Origin: Scilla litardierei
Lineage: Eukaryota; Streptophyta; Magnoliopsida; Asparagales; Asparagaceae
Assembly (NCBI GenBank): GCA_030789695.1
Contig: CM061139.1
Span: forward strand, 101,292,037-101,356,036
Direction: 5' to 3'
DNA: 64,000 bases
The notes under the pieces: generated by a model
What the model was told of the DNA's origin: nothing
What the model saw: only the letters and a program-made list of their open reading frames with translations
The model's database searches: none
Part shown: positions 12,479-24,440 of the stretch, in pieces
How the letters are laid out: each line of letters starts with the position of its first letter
How positions within the stretch are numbered: the stretch's first letter is position 1
Translations under genes and position numbers: made by a program

Positions 12479-14218
12479 ATGTCTGCCAACGACAACAAGA
12501 CCGTTCGTCCACCTTCAGATTACAGCACCTTCAGGAACCGTGAAGGAGCGTCTTCGGTGATGGAAGGACACTCCTCGACGAGGCCTCCCTTCTTCAACGG
12601 TACCAACTACGGGTACTGGAAATGCCGGATGAAAACTTTCCTCCGGAGTGCTTCACTATGGAGAGCCACGATGAAGGAGTATGTCGAGCCTGCCGAAGAA
12701 GATTTCGAGAAGTGGACTACCGCGGAGGTTACCGCGGAGGTAAGCAATGCCAAGGCAATGAACGCCTTGCAATATGCTTTGGAGCCCGATGACTTCAATA
12801 AGATATGCACATGTAAGAGTGCATATCAAATATGGAACTCCCTCCTCATCTGGCATGAAGGAACGAGTAGGGTAAGAGACTCTAAACTCGATGTTGTTAA
12901 TAAAGATTACGAATTATTTCATATGATACAGGGTGAGAAGATGAAGGAGTACTATGCTCGCTTCATCGACATCACCAACGAGTTGGAGGCTCTTGGTAAG
13001 ACCTACACCCAAAAGGAGAAAGTCTCGAAGATCATCGATGGACTTCCTTCTTGTTGGGAGAAACGTACCTTCGTCATCGAGGAAGGTAATGACATGAAAA
13101 CATATACTGTCGTACAACTAATGGGTACCTTAATGTCTTATGAGGTACGCAAGGAGAGCAAGTTAAAGTTGCAGGACAAGATGAAGTCCTACTTGAAGCA
13201 AGACGAGCCAAAGAAAAAGGCGACTGCGTTCAAGGCCGCTCCATCAACATCTACATCGATCGATGCTGAAGACTCGGAAGACGAGTTGGACTTGGAATCC
13301 ATTGTCCTCATGGCAAAGAAGTTCAACCGGTTCTTCCGGAAAGGTAATTTCAAGAACAAATCCAAGTTTAGTTCTTCTAACGCCTCCTCTCCTTTGTGTT
13401 TCAAATGCAACAAGCCAGGACACATGAAAGCGGAGTGTCCTCAAAACAAACACAAGGAGAAGTGGAAGACGCCCAAGTTCGACAAGTCGAAGAAGAACAA
13501 GAAAGGGTACAAGAAGGGGCTTGTCGGAACATTTACCGACTCCGACGAGGACTCGTCAACCGGAGAGTCGGATGATGAGCAAGTGGAGCAAGCACACATG
13601 TGGTTCATGGCTAGAGAGGAGCAAGATAAAGATTCCTCCTCCGATGATAGCGACAATGAATGCGATGAGGTAACAATGGATGAGCTTAGAAATGCTAATG
13701 AGCAAATATGGTCTAAATACACTAAATTAGTAAATAGATATATTAAAGTAAAAGATGATTTAGCTAGCATCCAAACCTCGCCTAAACCTATCATCACCAA
13801 CAACGACACCGTTGTTGAATGTTTGAGAAATGAGATTGTAAATCTCAAGTCTCAAATTGAACATGTTAATATTGAGGATTCGGAGGAACACAAGATTGCG
13901 GATTTGACTTCTCAAAACTCAACTTTGAGTATTGAGAATGAGAATATCAAATCTCGTGTTTATGTGCTCATATCGCAAGTATCCACTTTGGATGCTTCAA
14001 TACGTTCTCTCACCGAGAAATATGAGTGCACATTAGGCCGAATTAATAAATTCAATAAGGGTAAGGACCATTTTGATAAAATCCTAAATGACTTACTTCC
14101 GGCCAATCACCACATTGGCTTGGGGTATAAGATGGGAAGTTCATCCAAATCGGCCACTACCTTTGTTAGGCCAACTTCCGGTGACTCTACGAGTGGTAGC
14201 AAACACTCTATTGGTAGT
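12479..14218 (+). pseudogene. Copia B gag, 5' part
   Basis: The ATG at 12479 follows the primer site closely and opens 580 uninterrupted codons before the LARD2 insertion. The N-terminal half is a copia Gag of UBN2 type, with motifs NGTNYGYWKCRMKTFL (about residues 41-56), LWHEGTSRVRDSKLD (about 124-138) and a DGLPSCW segment. A CCHC knuckle CFKCNKPGHMKAEC lies near residues 306-319, followed by a Lys-rich patch, an Asp/Ser-rich acidic stretch and a probable coiled coil. The rest of Gag continues at 23861 in a matching frame. The frame carried past 14218 into LARD2 is an artefact of the insertion. Confidence 0.93.
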
Positions 14219-17200
14219 TGTCACGCACTGCTTCCCAAAAACGTGGAGGCAAAGCGTGAGAAGGTCCGCTCAGACTTGAAGCTACAAATCCGCAAGTTCG
14301 ATAAGCGTCAAACAACATTATATCGCAGGTCCTTGCAACGCGAAACGAAACAAAGATAATAATAACGAAAAGAGACAAAAGATAAATCTCAGAATATCCA
14401 TAAAATAAGTTTCAACATCACAAAAAAAGCCACCAGGCTTAAAAGAAAGGAATCTAAAGGCCCAAACATGGCCAACAAAAGTACACCGTACAAAACACAG
14501 GTGCCACGCACCGACAACTAATAGAGAACCTAAAACAAAGGGGGAACTCATCAAGGTCACCGGTGTCCACAAAACTCCTCCTGGGCAGACATGGACTCAG
14601 GCTCAGCGTCAGCAACAACCACGTACTCAGCTACGGTCTCTGGCTCAGGGTCTAACATGTGACACCCAAAAGAGCAAGAGGCACATGTCAGCAAGTCTAC
14701 AAAAGACTTGTGCAAGGAAACTGAAAGTGAAGGTAAGCAACCTAGCAGTTCTAGCATGAATGCAATGACATGGCAGTTAAAGTATGAGTGCAACAAGTAG
14801 AGTAAAGTAAAGTACGAGCATGGCATGGATGTCAAGTTTTACAAGAAACACTCACTAGTACAAGACAAGTAAAGTAAGCACGTCTTGCACAGAGATTACG
14901 CCTTTTGGCTAGAGTGGCTGATGGGGCCAACTCCTAAGCTTAAGTGATCGCTTATCCCTACCCCTCCACGTGTATATGGACTGGCGCCCATCTTCAGGAT
15001 CACGAGCCAGGAAGTGTTTTTCATGATGGCATAGGGGTGCACCTAGCCGGACAAGGAAGTACAAGTATTGTAGCGTGTGCTACGAATGCAACAATCAACT
15101 TGGATGACATGTAAGATGCAATGCATGTCAGTTAAAAGTGCGTACAGATAAGGAATTTAAACGTGGCAGATAACAATGCATGAATGACATGGCAGGGTGA
15201 CAGATCTAGCTTCGTTGTCAAGCTAGATCGTAAAGTTGCGTCTAGACAGCTATCATTTCACTGTCTAGTCTCTTTTACGCTAAAAATAAGGAAGTGGCCT
15301 AAAACATGGCCTAAAGCAAAGGTTGGCAAGTTTCACTTGCCTGCAAGTCTGACGTCTGAAAAACACCGCCCAAAAGTCCACAAATCACAAACAACCTATG
15401 TGTATAAGTCCACCAGCCTATAGTCCCAATTTAAGTTATCTTCATTAGTGAATCACCAACAGTCAGAAGTTACCATTTTTTAGTTGATTAACAGGCAGGT
15501 GGTGGATCCTACGGGCAGATCTTACCTCAACACGACGCGAGAGCTACTCTGACGTCGGGTAGCGACGTCAATGGTTGGATTCCGGTAGCGTGCAAGGCAA
15601 CGGCGTTGTCTCGGGAAGGGTAACGTTTCGCGAAGTAAAACGTGTTATATTTGCGACAACGAAAGTGTGATATCAAGCTAAAGTCCCAAACCCAACAAAA
15701 TTACTACCGCTAACTTATATTGGTATTTACTGTTTATTAACCTTGATATGTTGGCACACTTATGTAATATTACCTAAAGTAACACATTTAATGGTTTTAA
15801 TAACATTACATACTTGAAGACCTAGGTCATGATTATAATACTCCAGAATGACTAGTGCCTACTGCCAGGCTAGATATCATCTTGTAGTGTTACGATAGAA
15901 TAGAATTATAAAAACAAGTAAGCAATAGAAAAAAAATGATATCTTGGTAATATACTGAAGTCCTTTAAGTTATGAAGAGATATTGCGTATGTGTAACCAT
16001 ATGACTTACATCTGCAAACTATCGCTCCCTCATCGTATACACATGCAGGTGGAAGGCGCTCTCCGTCGGTAGCTGGCCGGAGGAAGGTCGACAGGGGGTC
16101 ACGGGGTCAAGTCATCGCAAGGCGCCGCCGTAGAGGGCTGTCGAGGAGCGGCAGCAGCGGTACGCTGCCGCCGGGCAGTGGCCAAACACGGTGAGATGGG
16201 GTGGGGGAGATCGGAGACGCGTCGGGGGTCAAGTCGACGCGGGTCGTGGGCGGCGCCGTGGCAGCGTGCAGGCGGCGCCGTCGGTGAACGGGGAGAGGGT
16301 TGCTGCGGCCTGCTGCATCGGATCTCACGGCCTGCGGATCGGAAAACACCAGCGAGCGGCTCAGGCGACTCTGCTGGGAAGCTCCGGCGAAGGGCCAGGC
16401 GGGAGCGTTGCTGCTGCGGGATGCCGTGGCGGGGCACAGGGTGAAAACGGCGGGGTTGCGACAGTGTAAAGGTAGCCGGAGGTTGTTTTCGAGGGGAGGA
16501 GGCGACGCGTGGGGTTGCTGGCGATGTGCTTTGGTCGAAGAACTCAAAAGGAGCTCGGGCTCTGGGTTTGCGAGAGAGCACGAGAGGAAGGCGGCGGCGC
16601 ATGTGAAAAGTTTGCGTGAAGAAGTACCATCCTAGGGCTTCACGGGTTTAATAAGAATAGGGTTGGCATGTGAGCACGAGAGGAGGGGATTTTCTGTGCC
16701 TTGGGTTTGCTGATATTAAATAGGACTAGGGTTATTATAACATTAGGTTGAGGGTTGCTGCAAAGCCCAAACAGTTGGGTTTAAGTATTCCTTTATTAAT
16801 CATCTTCTTAAAGGAGTTGTAAAGCCCAAACATAAGTGTGTGTATGAGATGCGTGCGGGAGTGTAAGGGTCCAGTCCTGTTCAATTAGTGGCTAGGCTAA
16901 CTAGGAATTGATTAGGGTATTATAAGAATAATTAGTGGGTTAAACAACATAAAAACTTAGGGTTAAAACCAATATTAGGTTGGGCCACGAGCGAAAGTAG
17001 GTCAAACGAAGCTCAAAAATTGTGAAATAAATATTGAGGTGACCGGAACGACGAGAGAAGGAAGACGGAGGAGACAGATCATAATTTTGACGACGAGAAA
17101 CGAAATTAAAAATAGAAAGGCCTTACGACAAAGGTGAAAATCGCGACGTCTCTTTGAATAAGATCAAATCGTGGGAGAACGACCCGTGAAGTGTCGTTCC

Positions 17201-17520
17201 AAATTAGTGCCACAATTTAATACTCTCAGAGACGATAACAACGACATATCACACAATAGGGTTCGGTTACAGACAAAGTAAAAATAAATACGTGCTCGAA
17301 CAAGGCAACTGCACGTAACGCGTTAGAAAAGATATGGGGTCCAAAGGCGACGGTAATTCTACGTTGGGCACACGTCGGGGTGGCTTGCTAAGGATGCAAC
17401 CAAGGTTACGGCCCTAACAACTCAATGACACGACTTCTTCACCAAGTAACAAAACCAATCAGGTACCCGAAATTGCTAAACGCACAACCGTATAGCGAAT
17501 AGTGGGTATCGGCCGTTACA
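14219..17520 (-). repeat. LARD2 left LTR (3' LTR on the minus strand)
   Basis: It begins TGTCACGCACTGCTTCCC and ends GGCCGTTACA. A GC-rich block at about 16060-16630 produces several overlapping frames rich in Arg, Pro and Ala on both strands. Their similarity to the other LTR follows from the repeat, and none resembles a known protein. The minus-strand TATA-like box is near 16711-16720. Confidence 0.9.
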
Positions 17521-20500
17521 TCCTACCCACTTTAGAATAAAGTCCGTCCTCGGACTTTCTAACTATCAATATATCTAGTCACTCTAGTAGCTACCCCAGT
17601 CATAACACATTATAATTCAAACCAGATATAGTCACCCCAGCGCTTATATATGCACTAGGTAGTCAAGCATTAACATTACTATCATGTAAATATATATTTA
17701 CGCACCTTATACACTTATACCTATCATGGCCAGTCAAATTCATACACATATTTCAATCATTCATATAGCCACATACATCCTTATATAACTATTAAATACT
17801 TATTACATACCATGGTGCACATACTCACAAACAATTAAATAGTTCACAACAGCAACTACCGTCGTAACAATCTACGCTTAGGTAACTACCTATGAACAAA
17901 CAATTATGATACACTACTCCCTATATCTCCTAGTGTACATCCACTGTCAACATATCAACACAAGTAACCACACCACTCAATATTCAATCATGTTATTATA
18001 TCTAAGATACACTTACCACTACTATAATTTCACAATTATTTAGTCATTCAAATGCATGTACATATTTCACCATATATTCACATTACATACGGTCCTATAA
18101 CTATATTCATGGCACGCCACACATACCGTAGTCACCAATACTTACAACTAGGCACATACTTACCCGTGCATGGTGCACATCCACACATGCTAACATTTCA
18201 TTCATATATACCAATCATACCACTATATACTCAGCACATCTACACACCTAGTTTAGCTAGCACACATACGTTCACACAGGCACGTTCTTGGTAAATTACT
18301 ATACCACAAGACCAACACCTATAACTATACACTGGTATAGTGACCCACAACTATGTGCGTAACACAACCAGGCACAAACACTCCTATCACTATACATACA
18401 TCAAACTTCGCTATATGCAAGTTACAAACATAAATAACAATATACTTAGAGTATACCCACTCAAGCTTGAGTGAGACTCGGGACACATATCAGAATACTC
18501 TATATACGTAACACGATATTTGTACCTATACCAATACCACTCCGATGTATACACATCTACCAATATAACCATATATATATACCATATGTCAATCATACTT
18601 AATATTTAGTCAGGCAATCACCACATAGTTCAATCACTTTATATACCATAATAATATTACAGGCATCAGCACACGTATAATTATAATAATCTCCCTAATA
18701 AAAGCATTCATCGTATAGTCACACACCTGTAACATATATATACAGACATTCCTAAAGTGTTATAGCTACCCACACATATATAACTAAAATCATCCATACA
18801 ACTTTATATGCATCATGAATAACACTGAGTATGTATATATCACGCAATAGACAAACATTAATATACTGCAGGGGAGTACACTCATACGTGAGTGATACGC
18901 CGGGGTTTACACACACGGGTCCACACACTCTACTTATACATGCACCACAACGACATCGCAATAAAATCAATGGGCTCGCTACTATGCTAAGTTGACACAG
19001 GCAACGATGAGCACTACAATAGAAGGAAACCGAAACCAAAGGCGTAACGAAGGAAGGATCGATAAGCACGAGTTCAGATAGGACGAAGATAAGGAGACAT
19101 GTTGGTTAGGTAAATCAGGGTATAAGTGTGAATGTTTAGGTGGGAAAAGAAAAGACGTAATGATACTCTTATAGGGTACAGAAAGAACATAGTGTAAATA
19201 ACATAGGCTAAAATACGTGAAATTTGAAAACTGTTGTATTTCAAAAGTTGGAGTCCTCGCCTGTATAAAAATATTTGAAGATCGATAAAACAAGTTGTTC
19301 GAAATGAGTTTGAGTCGAATATTCATAATAAGAGGAAATAATTTATTGGCTCATTGAAAATTTGTTATAAAGAAGAAGTAAAACATTCACACGAACATTA
19401 AGGACACAGGTTAGGAAAATATAATGTGGTAGTAATTTAATAATTTCGGCAAAAGTTTCGAAATTCAAAGAGTGAAATCATATCAACTATAGTGTAGAGA
19501 ATTTAAGCATGAGCTAAGTATTTTTTTTCTTTCCCCCCTTTTTTCTAAGTCTTAAAACTGGAGAGAAATTTCAAATAAATAATATTGACATAATTTTAGA
19601 GAAATCCAAGATTGCCAATCGAAACTGATTTATACAAAGATCTTAAATTATGAACACAACGAGCCTAGAACTGGCATATAAAAATAATTGAAATTCTACT
19701 TAACTTGGAAAAATATTTTAAAGTATGTATGTTAAGCGGTTAAAATGAATCTCAAAGTTTAGAAAAGATGGTATATCGAATTTTCAAAATAGTGATAAAC
19801 TTTCTAACCGAAATGTGAAAAATTTAGATTTAGAAAATAGCTACGAGATAGTAATTAAAATTACAACCAATAGATTTCAAATTCTACAAAGAATTTGACC
19901 CAATCGAAAAGTGAGAAATTTAAATACATACGTAGAGGGTTTAAAACAAAATTTAAACTTAGCGAAAACTTTTAATAAGGGAAATCGAAAAATAAATTCA
20001 ATAGAATCAAGCTTGCGAAGGAGGACGTTCGAAGGATCAACGATTGTCAGAATGTGGTGGTCATGTGAATTGAGGCAAGGAATTGGTCGCATGATCGAAA
20101 CTTAAACATGCCTAGGATATGACTCAGGAAAATCTACGGGAACTCCTACGGTCGACTAACTAAAGATTAGGAAACTTAGCGCTAAGACTTTCTAAGAAGC
20201 TAGACGGTAATGAAATGCGTTCAGCCTAGTCCGAAATCGATGAACCCCAAGCGGACGACTAAAGAAATTCTAGATGTCTAATATGGTCAGAGTTAGGCAA
20301 GGACCACTAATGGTAACTCCTACGATGATTAAATAAATTCCTAGCAGGGAGTCTAACTAACAATCATGGACCTCTAACTAGCAAGCTCAGATGTCTTAAC
20401 TAAGTCTCCTTACCACCTGGTGACATAGGAAAACGACTAGGCTCAAGGCTTATGACTCGGACGTTGCAATTTATTTAATGGACATTCCATAGTTATTATC

Positions 20501-20557
20501 GTTTTTCCGATAATTCGCAGTTGCAAGACGTGACCTGAATGGGCCACCAACAAAACC
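17521..20557 (-). other. LARD2 internal region, non-coding
   Basis: The left edge carries the polypurine tract (complement of 17521-17533). The right edge carries the GACCTGAATGGGCCACCA context (about 20533-20550), which read on the minus strand gives a TTGGTGGCCCA candidate primer site. Between them is AT-rich sequence with many TACACAT-like runs (17700-18950). Only short frames exist (up to about 114 codons), none with recognisable domains. Confidence 0.75.
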
Positions 20558-23500
20558 TGTTACGCCCCGCTTCCCAAAAACGTGGAGGCAAAGCGTGAGA
20601 AGGTCCGCTCAGACTTGAAGCTACAAAGCCGCAAGTCCGATAAGCGGCAAACAATATTATATCGCAGGTCCTTGCAACGCGAAACGAAACAAAGATAATA
20701 ATAACGAAAAGAGACAAAAGATAAATCTCAGAATATCCATAAAATAAGTTTCAACATCACAGAAAAAGCCACCAGGCTTAAAAGAAAGGAATCTAAAGGC
20801 CCAAACATGGCCAACAAAAGTACAACGTACAAAACACAGGTGCCACGCATCGACAACTAATAGAGAACCTAAAACAAAGGGGAACTCATCAAGGTCACCG
20901 GTGTCCACAAAACTCCTCCTGGGCAGACATGGACTCAGGCTCAGCGTCAGCAACAACCACGTACTCAGCTACGGTCTCTGGCTCAGGGTCTAACATGTGA
21001 CACCCAAAAGAGCAAGGGGCACATGTCAGCAAGTCTACAAGAGACTTGTGCAAGGAAACTGAAAGTGAAGGTAAGCAACCTAGCAGTTCTAGCATGAATG
21101 CAATGACATGATAGTTAAAGTATGAGTGCAACAAGTAGAGTAAAGTAAAGTACGAGCATGGCATGGATGTCAAGTTTTACAAGAAACACTCACTAGTACA
21201 AGACAAGTAAAGTAAGCACGTCGTGCACAGAGATTACGCCTTTTGGCTAGAGTGGCTGATCGGGCCAACTCCTAAGCTCAAGTGGTCGCTTATCCCTACC
21301 CCTCCACGTGTATATGGACTGGCGCCCATCTTCTGGATCACGAGCCAGGAAGTGTTTTTCATGATGGCATAGGGGTGCACCTAGCCGGACAAGGAAGTAC
21401 AAGTATTGTGGCGTGTGCTACGAATGCAACAATCAACTTGGATGACATGTAAGATGCAATGCATGTCAGTTAAAAGTGCGTATAGATAAGGAATTTAAAC
21501 GTGGCAGATAACAATGCATGAATGACATGGCAGGGTGACAGATCTAGCTTCGTTGTCAAGCTAGATCGTAAAGTTGCGTCTAGACAGCTATCATTTCACT
21601 GTCTAGTCTCTTTTACGCTAAAAACAAGGAAGTGGCCTAAAACATGGCCTAAAGCAAAGGTTGGCAAGTTTCACTTGCCTGCAAGTCTGACGTCTGAAAA
21701 ACACCGCCCAAAAGTCCACAAATCACAAACAACCTATGTGCACAAGTCCACCAGCCTACAGTCCCAATTTAAGTTATCTTCATTAGTGAATCACCAACAG
21801 TCAGAAGTTACCAATTTTTTTAGTTGATTAACAGGCAGGTGGTGGATCCTACGGGTAGATCTTACCTCAACACGACGCGAGAGCTACTCTGACGTCGGGT
21901 AGCGACGTCAAGGGTTGGATTCCGGTAGCGTGTAAGGCAACAACGTCGGCTCAGGAAGGGTAACGTTTCGCGAAGTAAAACGTGTTATATCTGCGACAAC
22001 GAAAGTGTGATATCAAGCTAAAGGCCCAAACCCAACAAAATTACTACCGCTAACTTATATTGGTATTTACTGTTTATTAACCTTGATATGTTGGCACACT
22101 TATGTAATATTACCTAAAGTAACACATTTAATGGTTTTAATAACATTACATACTTGAAGACCTAGGTCATGATTATAATACTCCAGAATGACTAGTGCCT
22201 ACTGCCAGGCTAGATATCATCTTGTAGTGTTACGATAGAATAGAATTATAAAAACAAGTAAGCAATAGAAAAAAATGATATCTTGGTAATATACTGAAGT
22301 CCTTTAAGTTATGAAGAGATATTGCGTATGTGTAACCATATGACTTACATCTGCAAACTATCGCTCCCTCATCACATACACATGCAGGTGGAAGGCGCTC
22401 TCCGTCGGTAGCTGGCCGGAGGAAGGTCGACAGGGGGTCACTGGGTCAAGTCGTCGCAAGGCGCCGCCGTAGAGGGCTGTCGAGGAGTGGCAGCAGCGGT
22501 ATGCTGCCGCCGGGCAGCGGCCAAGCACGGCGAGATGTGGGTGGGGGAGATCGGAGATGCGTCGGGGGTCAAGTCGACGCGGGTCGTGGGCGGTGCCGTG
22601 GCAGTGTGCAGGCGACGCCGTCGGTGAACGGGGAGAGGGTTGCTGCGGCCTGCTGCATCGGATCTCGCGGCCTGTGGCTCGGAAAACGCCGACGAGCGGC
22701 TAAGGTGACTTTGCTGGGGAGCTCCGGCGAAGGGCCAGGCGGGGGCGTTGCTGCTGCGGGATGCCGTGGCGGGGCACAGGGTGAAAACGGCGGGGTTGCG
22801 GCAGTGTAAAAGTGGCCGGAGGTTGTTTTCGAGGGGAGGAGGCGACGCGTGGGGTTGCTGGCGATGTGCTTTAGTCAGAGAACTCAAAAGGAGCTCGGGC
22901 TCTGGGTTTGCGAGAGAGCACGAGAGGAAGGCGGCGGCGCATGTGAAAAGTTTGCGTGAAGAAGTACCATCCTAGGGCTTCATGTGTTTAATAAGAATAG
23001 GGTTGGCACGTGAGCACGAGAGGAGGGGCTTTTCTGTGCCTTGGGTTTGCTGATATTAAATAGGTCTAGGGTTATTATAACATTGGGTTGAGGGTTGCTG
23101 CAAAGCCCAAACAGTTGGGTTTAACTATTCCTTTATTAATCATCTTTTTAAAGGATTTGTAAAGCCCAAACATAAGTGTGTGTATGACATGCGTGAGTGA
23201 GTGTAGGGGTCCGGCCCTGTTCAATTAGTGGCTAGGCTAACTAGGAATTGATTAGGGTATTATAAGAATAATTAGTGGGTTAAACAACATAAAAACTTAG
23301 GGTTAAAACAATATTAGGTTGGGCCACGAGCGAAAGTAGGTCAAATGAAGCTCAAAAATTGTGAAATAAATATTGAGGTGACCGGGACGACGAGAGAAGG
23401 AAGACGGAGGAGACGGATCATAATTTTGACGACGAGAAACGAAATTAAAAATAGAAAGGCCTTACGACAAAAGTGAAAATCGCGACGTCTCTTTGAATAA

Positions 23501-23860
23501 GATCAAATCGTGGGAGAACGACCCGTGAAGTGTCGTTCCAAATTAGTGCCACAATTTAATACTCTCAGAGACGATCACAACGACATATCACACAATAGGG
23601 TTCGGTTACGGACAAAGTAAAAATAAATACGTGCTCGAACAAGGCTACGTGCATGTAACACGTTAGAAAAGATACGGGGTCCAAAGGTGACGGTAATTCT
23701 AAGTTAGGCACACATCAGGGTGACTTGCTAAGGATGCAACCAAGGTTACGGCCCTAACGACTCAACGGCACGACTCATTCACCAAGTAACAAAACCAATC
23801 AGGTATCCGAAATTGCTAAAAGCACAGCCGTATAGCGAATAGTGGGTACCGGCCGTTACA
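20558..23860 (-). repeat. LARD2 right LTR (5' LTR on the minus strand)
   Basis: It begins TGTTACGCCCCGCTTCCC and ends GGCCGTTACA, with the GC-rich block at about 22400-22980. It matches 14219-17520 with scattered substitutions and single-base indels. Confidence 0.9.
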
Positions 23861-24273
23861 GTAGTTCATCTACCAATGGTGCTTCCACCTTGTACACACC
23901 CTCGTTTGGAAAGAAACCCACTTTGGGTGGACCTCCAAAGAAGGGTCATGCCTATATGTACACAAATACCATGCCACGTAGGAACACACATCCTACTCCA
24001 CCGGCTCACACATATGATGATTTTTATGCTTCACATCCACGGGCACGGGCACACCATGTGAGACACCCTCATACATGTGTTCCTCCACATGCATATGTTC
24101 CACATCATCAAATGAAAAATTTTCATCATGCACCATTTCATCATGTGCCTTATGCCTATCCACGACATGCATCACGTAGAAATCAACAACGCATGCATGC
24201 TCCCAATAGGATTAGGGCTCTCAAAATCTTCACTATTTGGAGCCCAAAGGACACCAGCATGAATGAAAAATAA
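23861..24273 (+). pseudogene. Copia B gag, 3' part
   Basis: Directly after LARD2 the frame resumes with SSSTNGASTLYTPSFGKK and runs to a stop at 24271. It is unusually rich in His, Pro, Tyr and Arg (PRAR, AHHVRHPH, YVPHHQMKNFHH). It belongs to the linker between the Gag zinc knuckle and protease. The 5' part of the same frame lies at 12479-14218. Confidence 0.8.
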
Positions 24274-24440
24274 GTTTACATGAATGATTATTTTATGAAT
24301 GTCGTGCATAGTGATAATTATGTGGGAAAGTCTAAGTCCAATTGGACTTGGCTTCCAAAGGTCTAATCTTTTGGACCCAATGACCTTGGGTACCATGATA
24401 CGATATTTTCTATCTTTAGGTACTCAAGAAAAAGATACGG

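Larger units (their letters stand above)
14219..23860 (-). mobile_element. LARD2: non-autonomous long-LTR element, inserted in Copia B gag
   Basis: LTRs of 3302 and 3303 bp flank a 3.0-kb non-coding interior. The TSD GTAGT is at 14214-14218 and 23861-23865. Orientation is inferred as minus, because the complement of TCCTACCCACTTT at 17521 is a purine tract abutting an LTR start, and because a TATTTAAT box fits the minus strand. LTRs above 3 kb without coding capacity fit the LARD class (large retrotransposon derivatives), which depends on proteins of other elements. The two LTRs are very similar, so it is among the younger insertions here. Confidence 0.85.

Noticed and set aside
16099..16635. 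Arg/Pro/Ala-rich frames on both strands in LARD2 (also 22438-22975)
   Set aside because: GC-rich sequence opens several frames at once. The duplicate frames exist because the LTR is duplicated, and they are not preserved consistently between the two copies.
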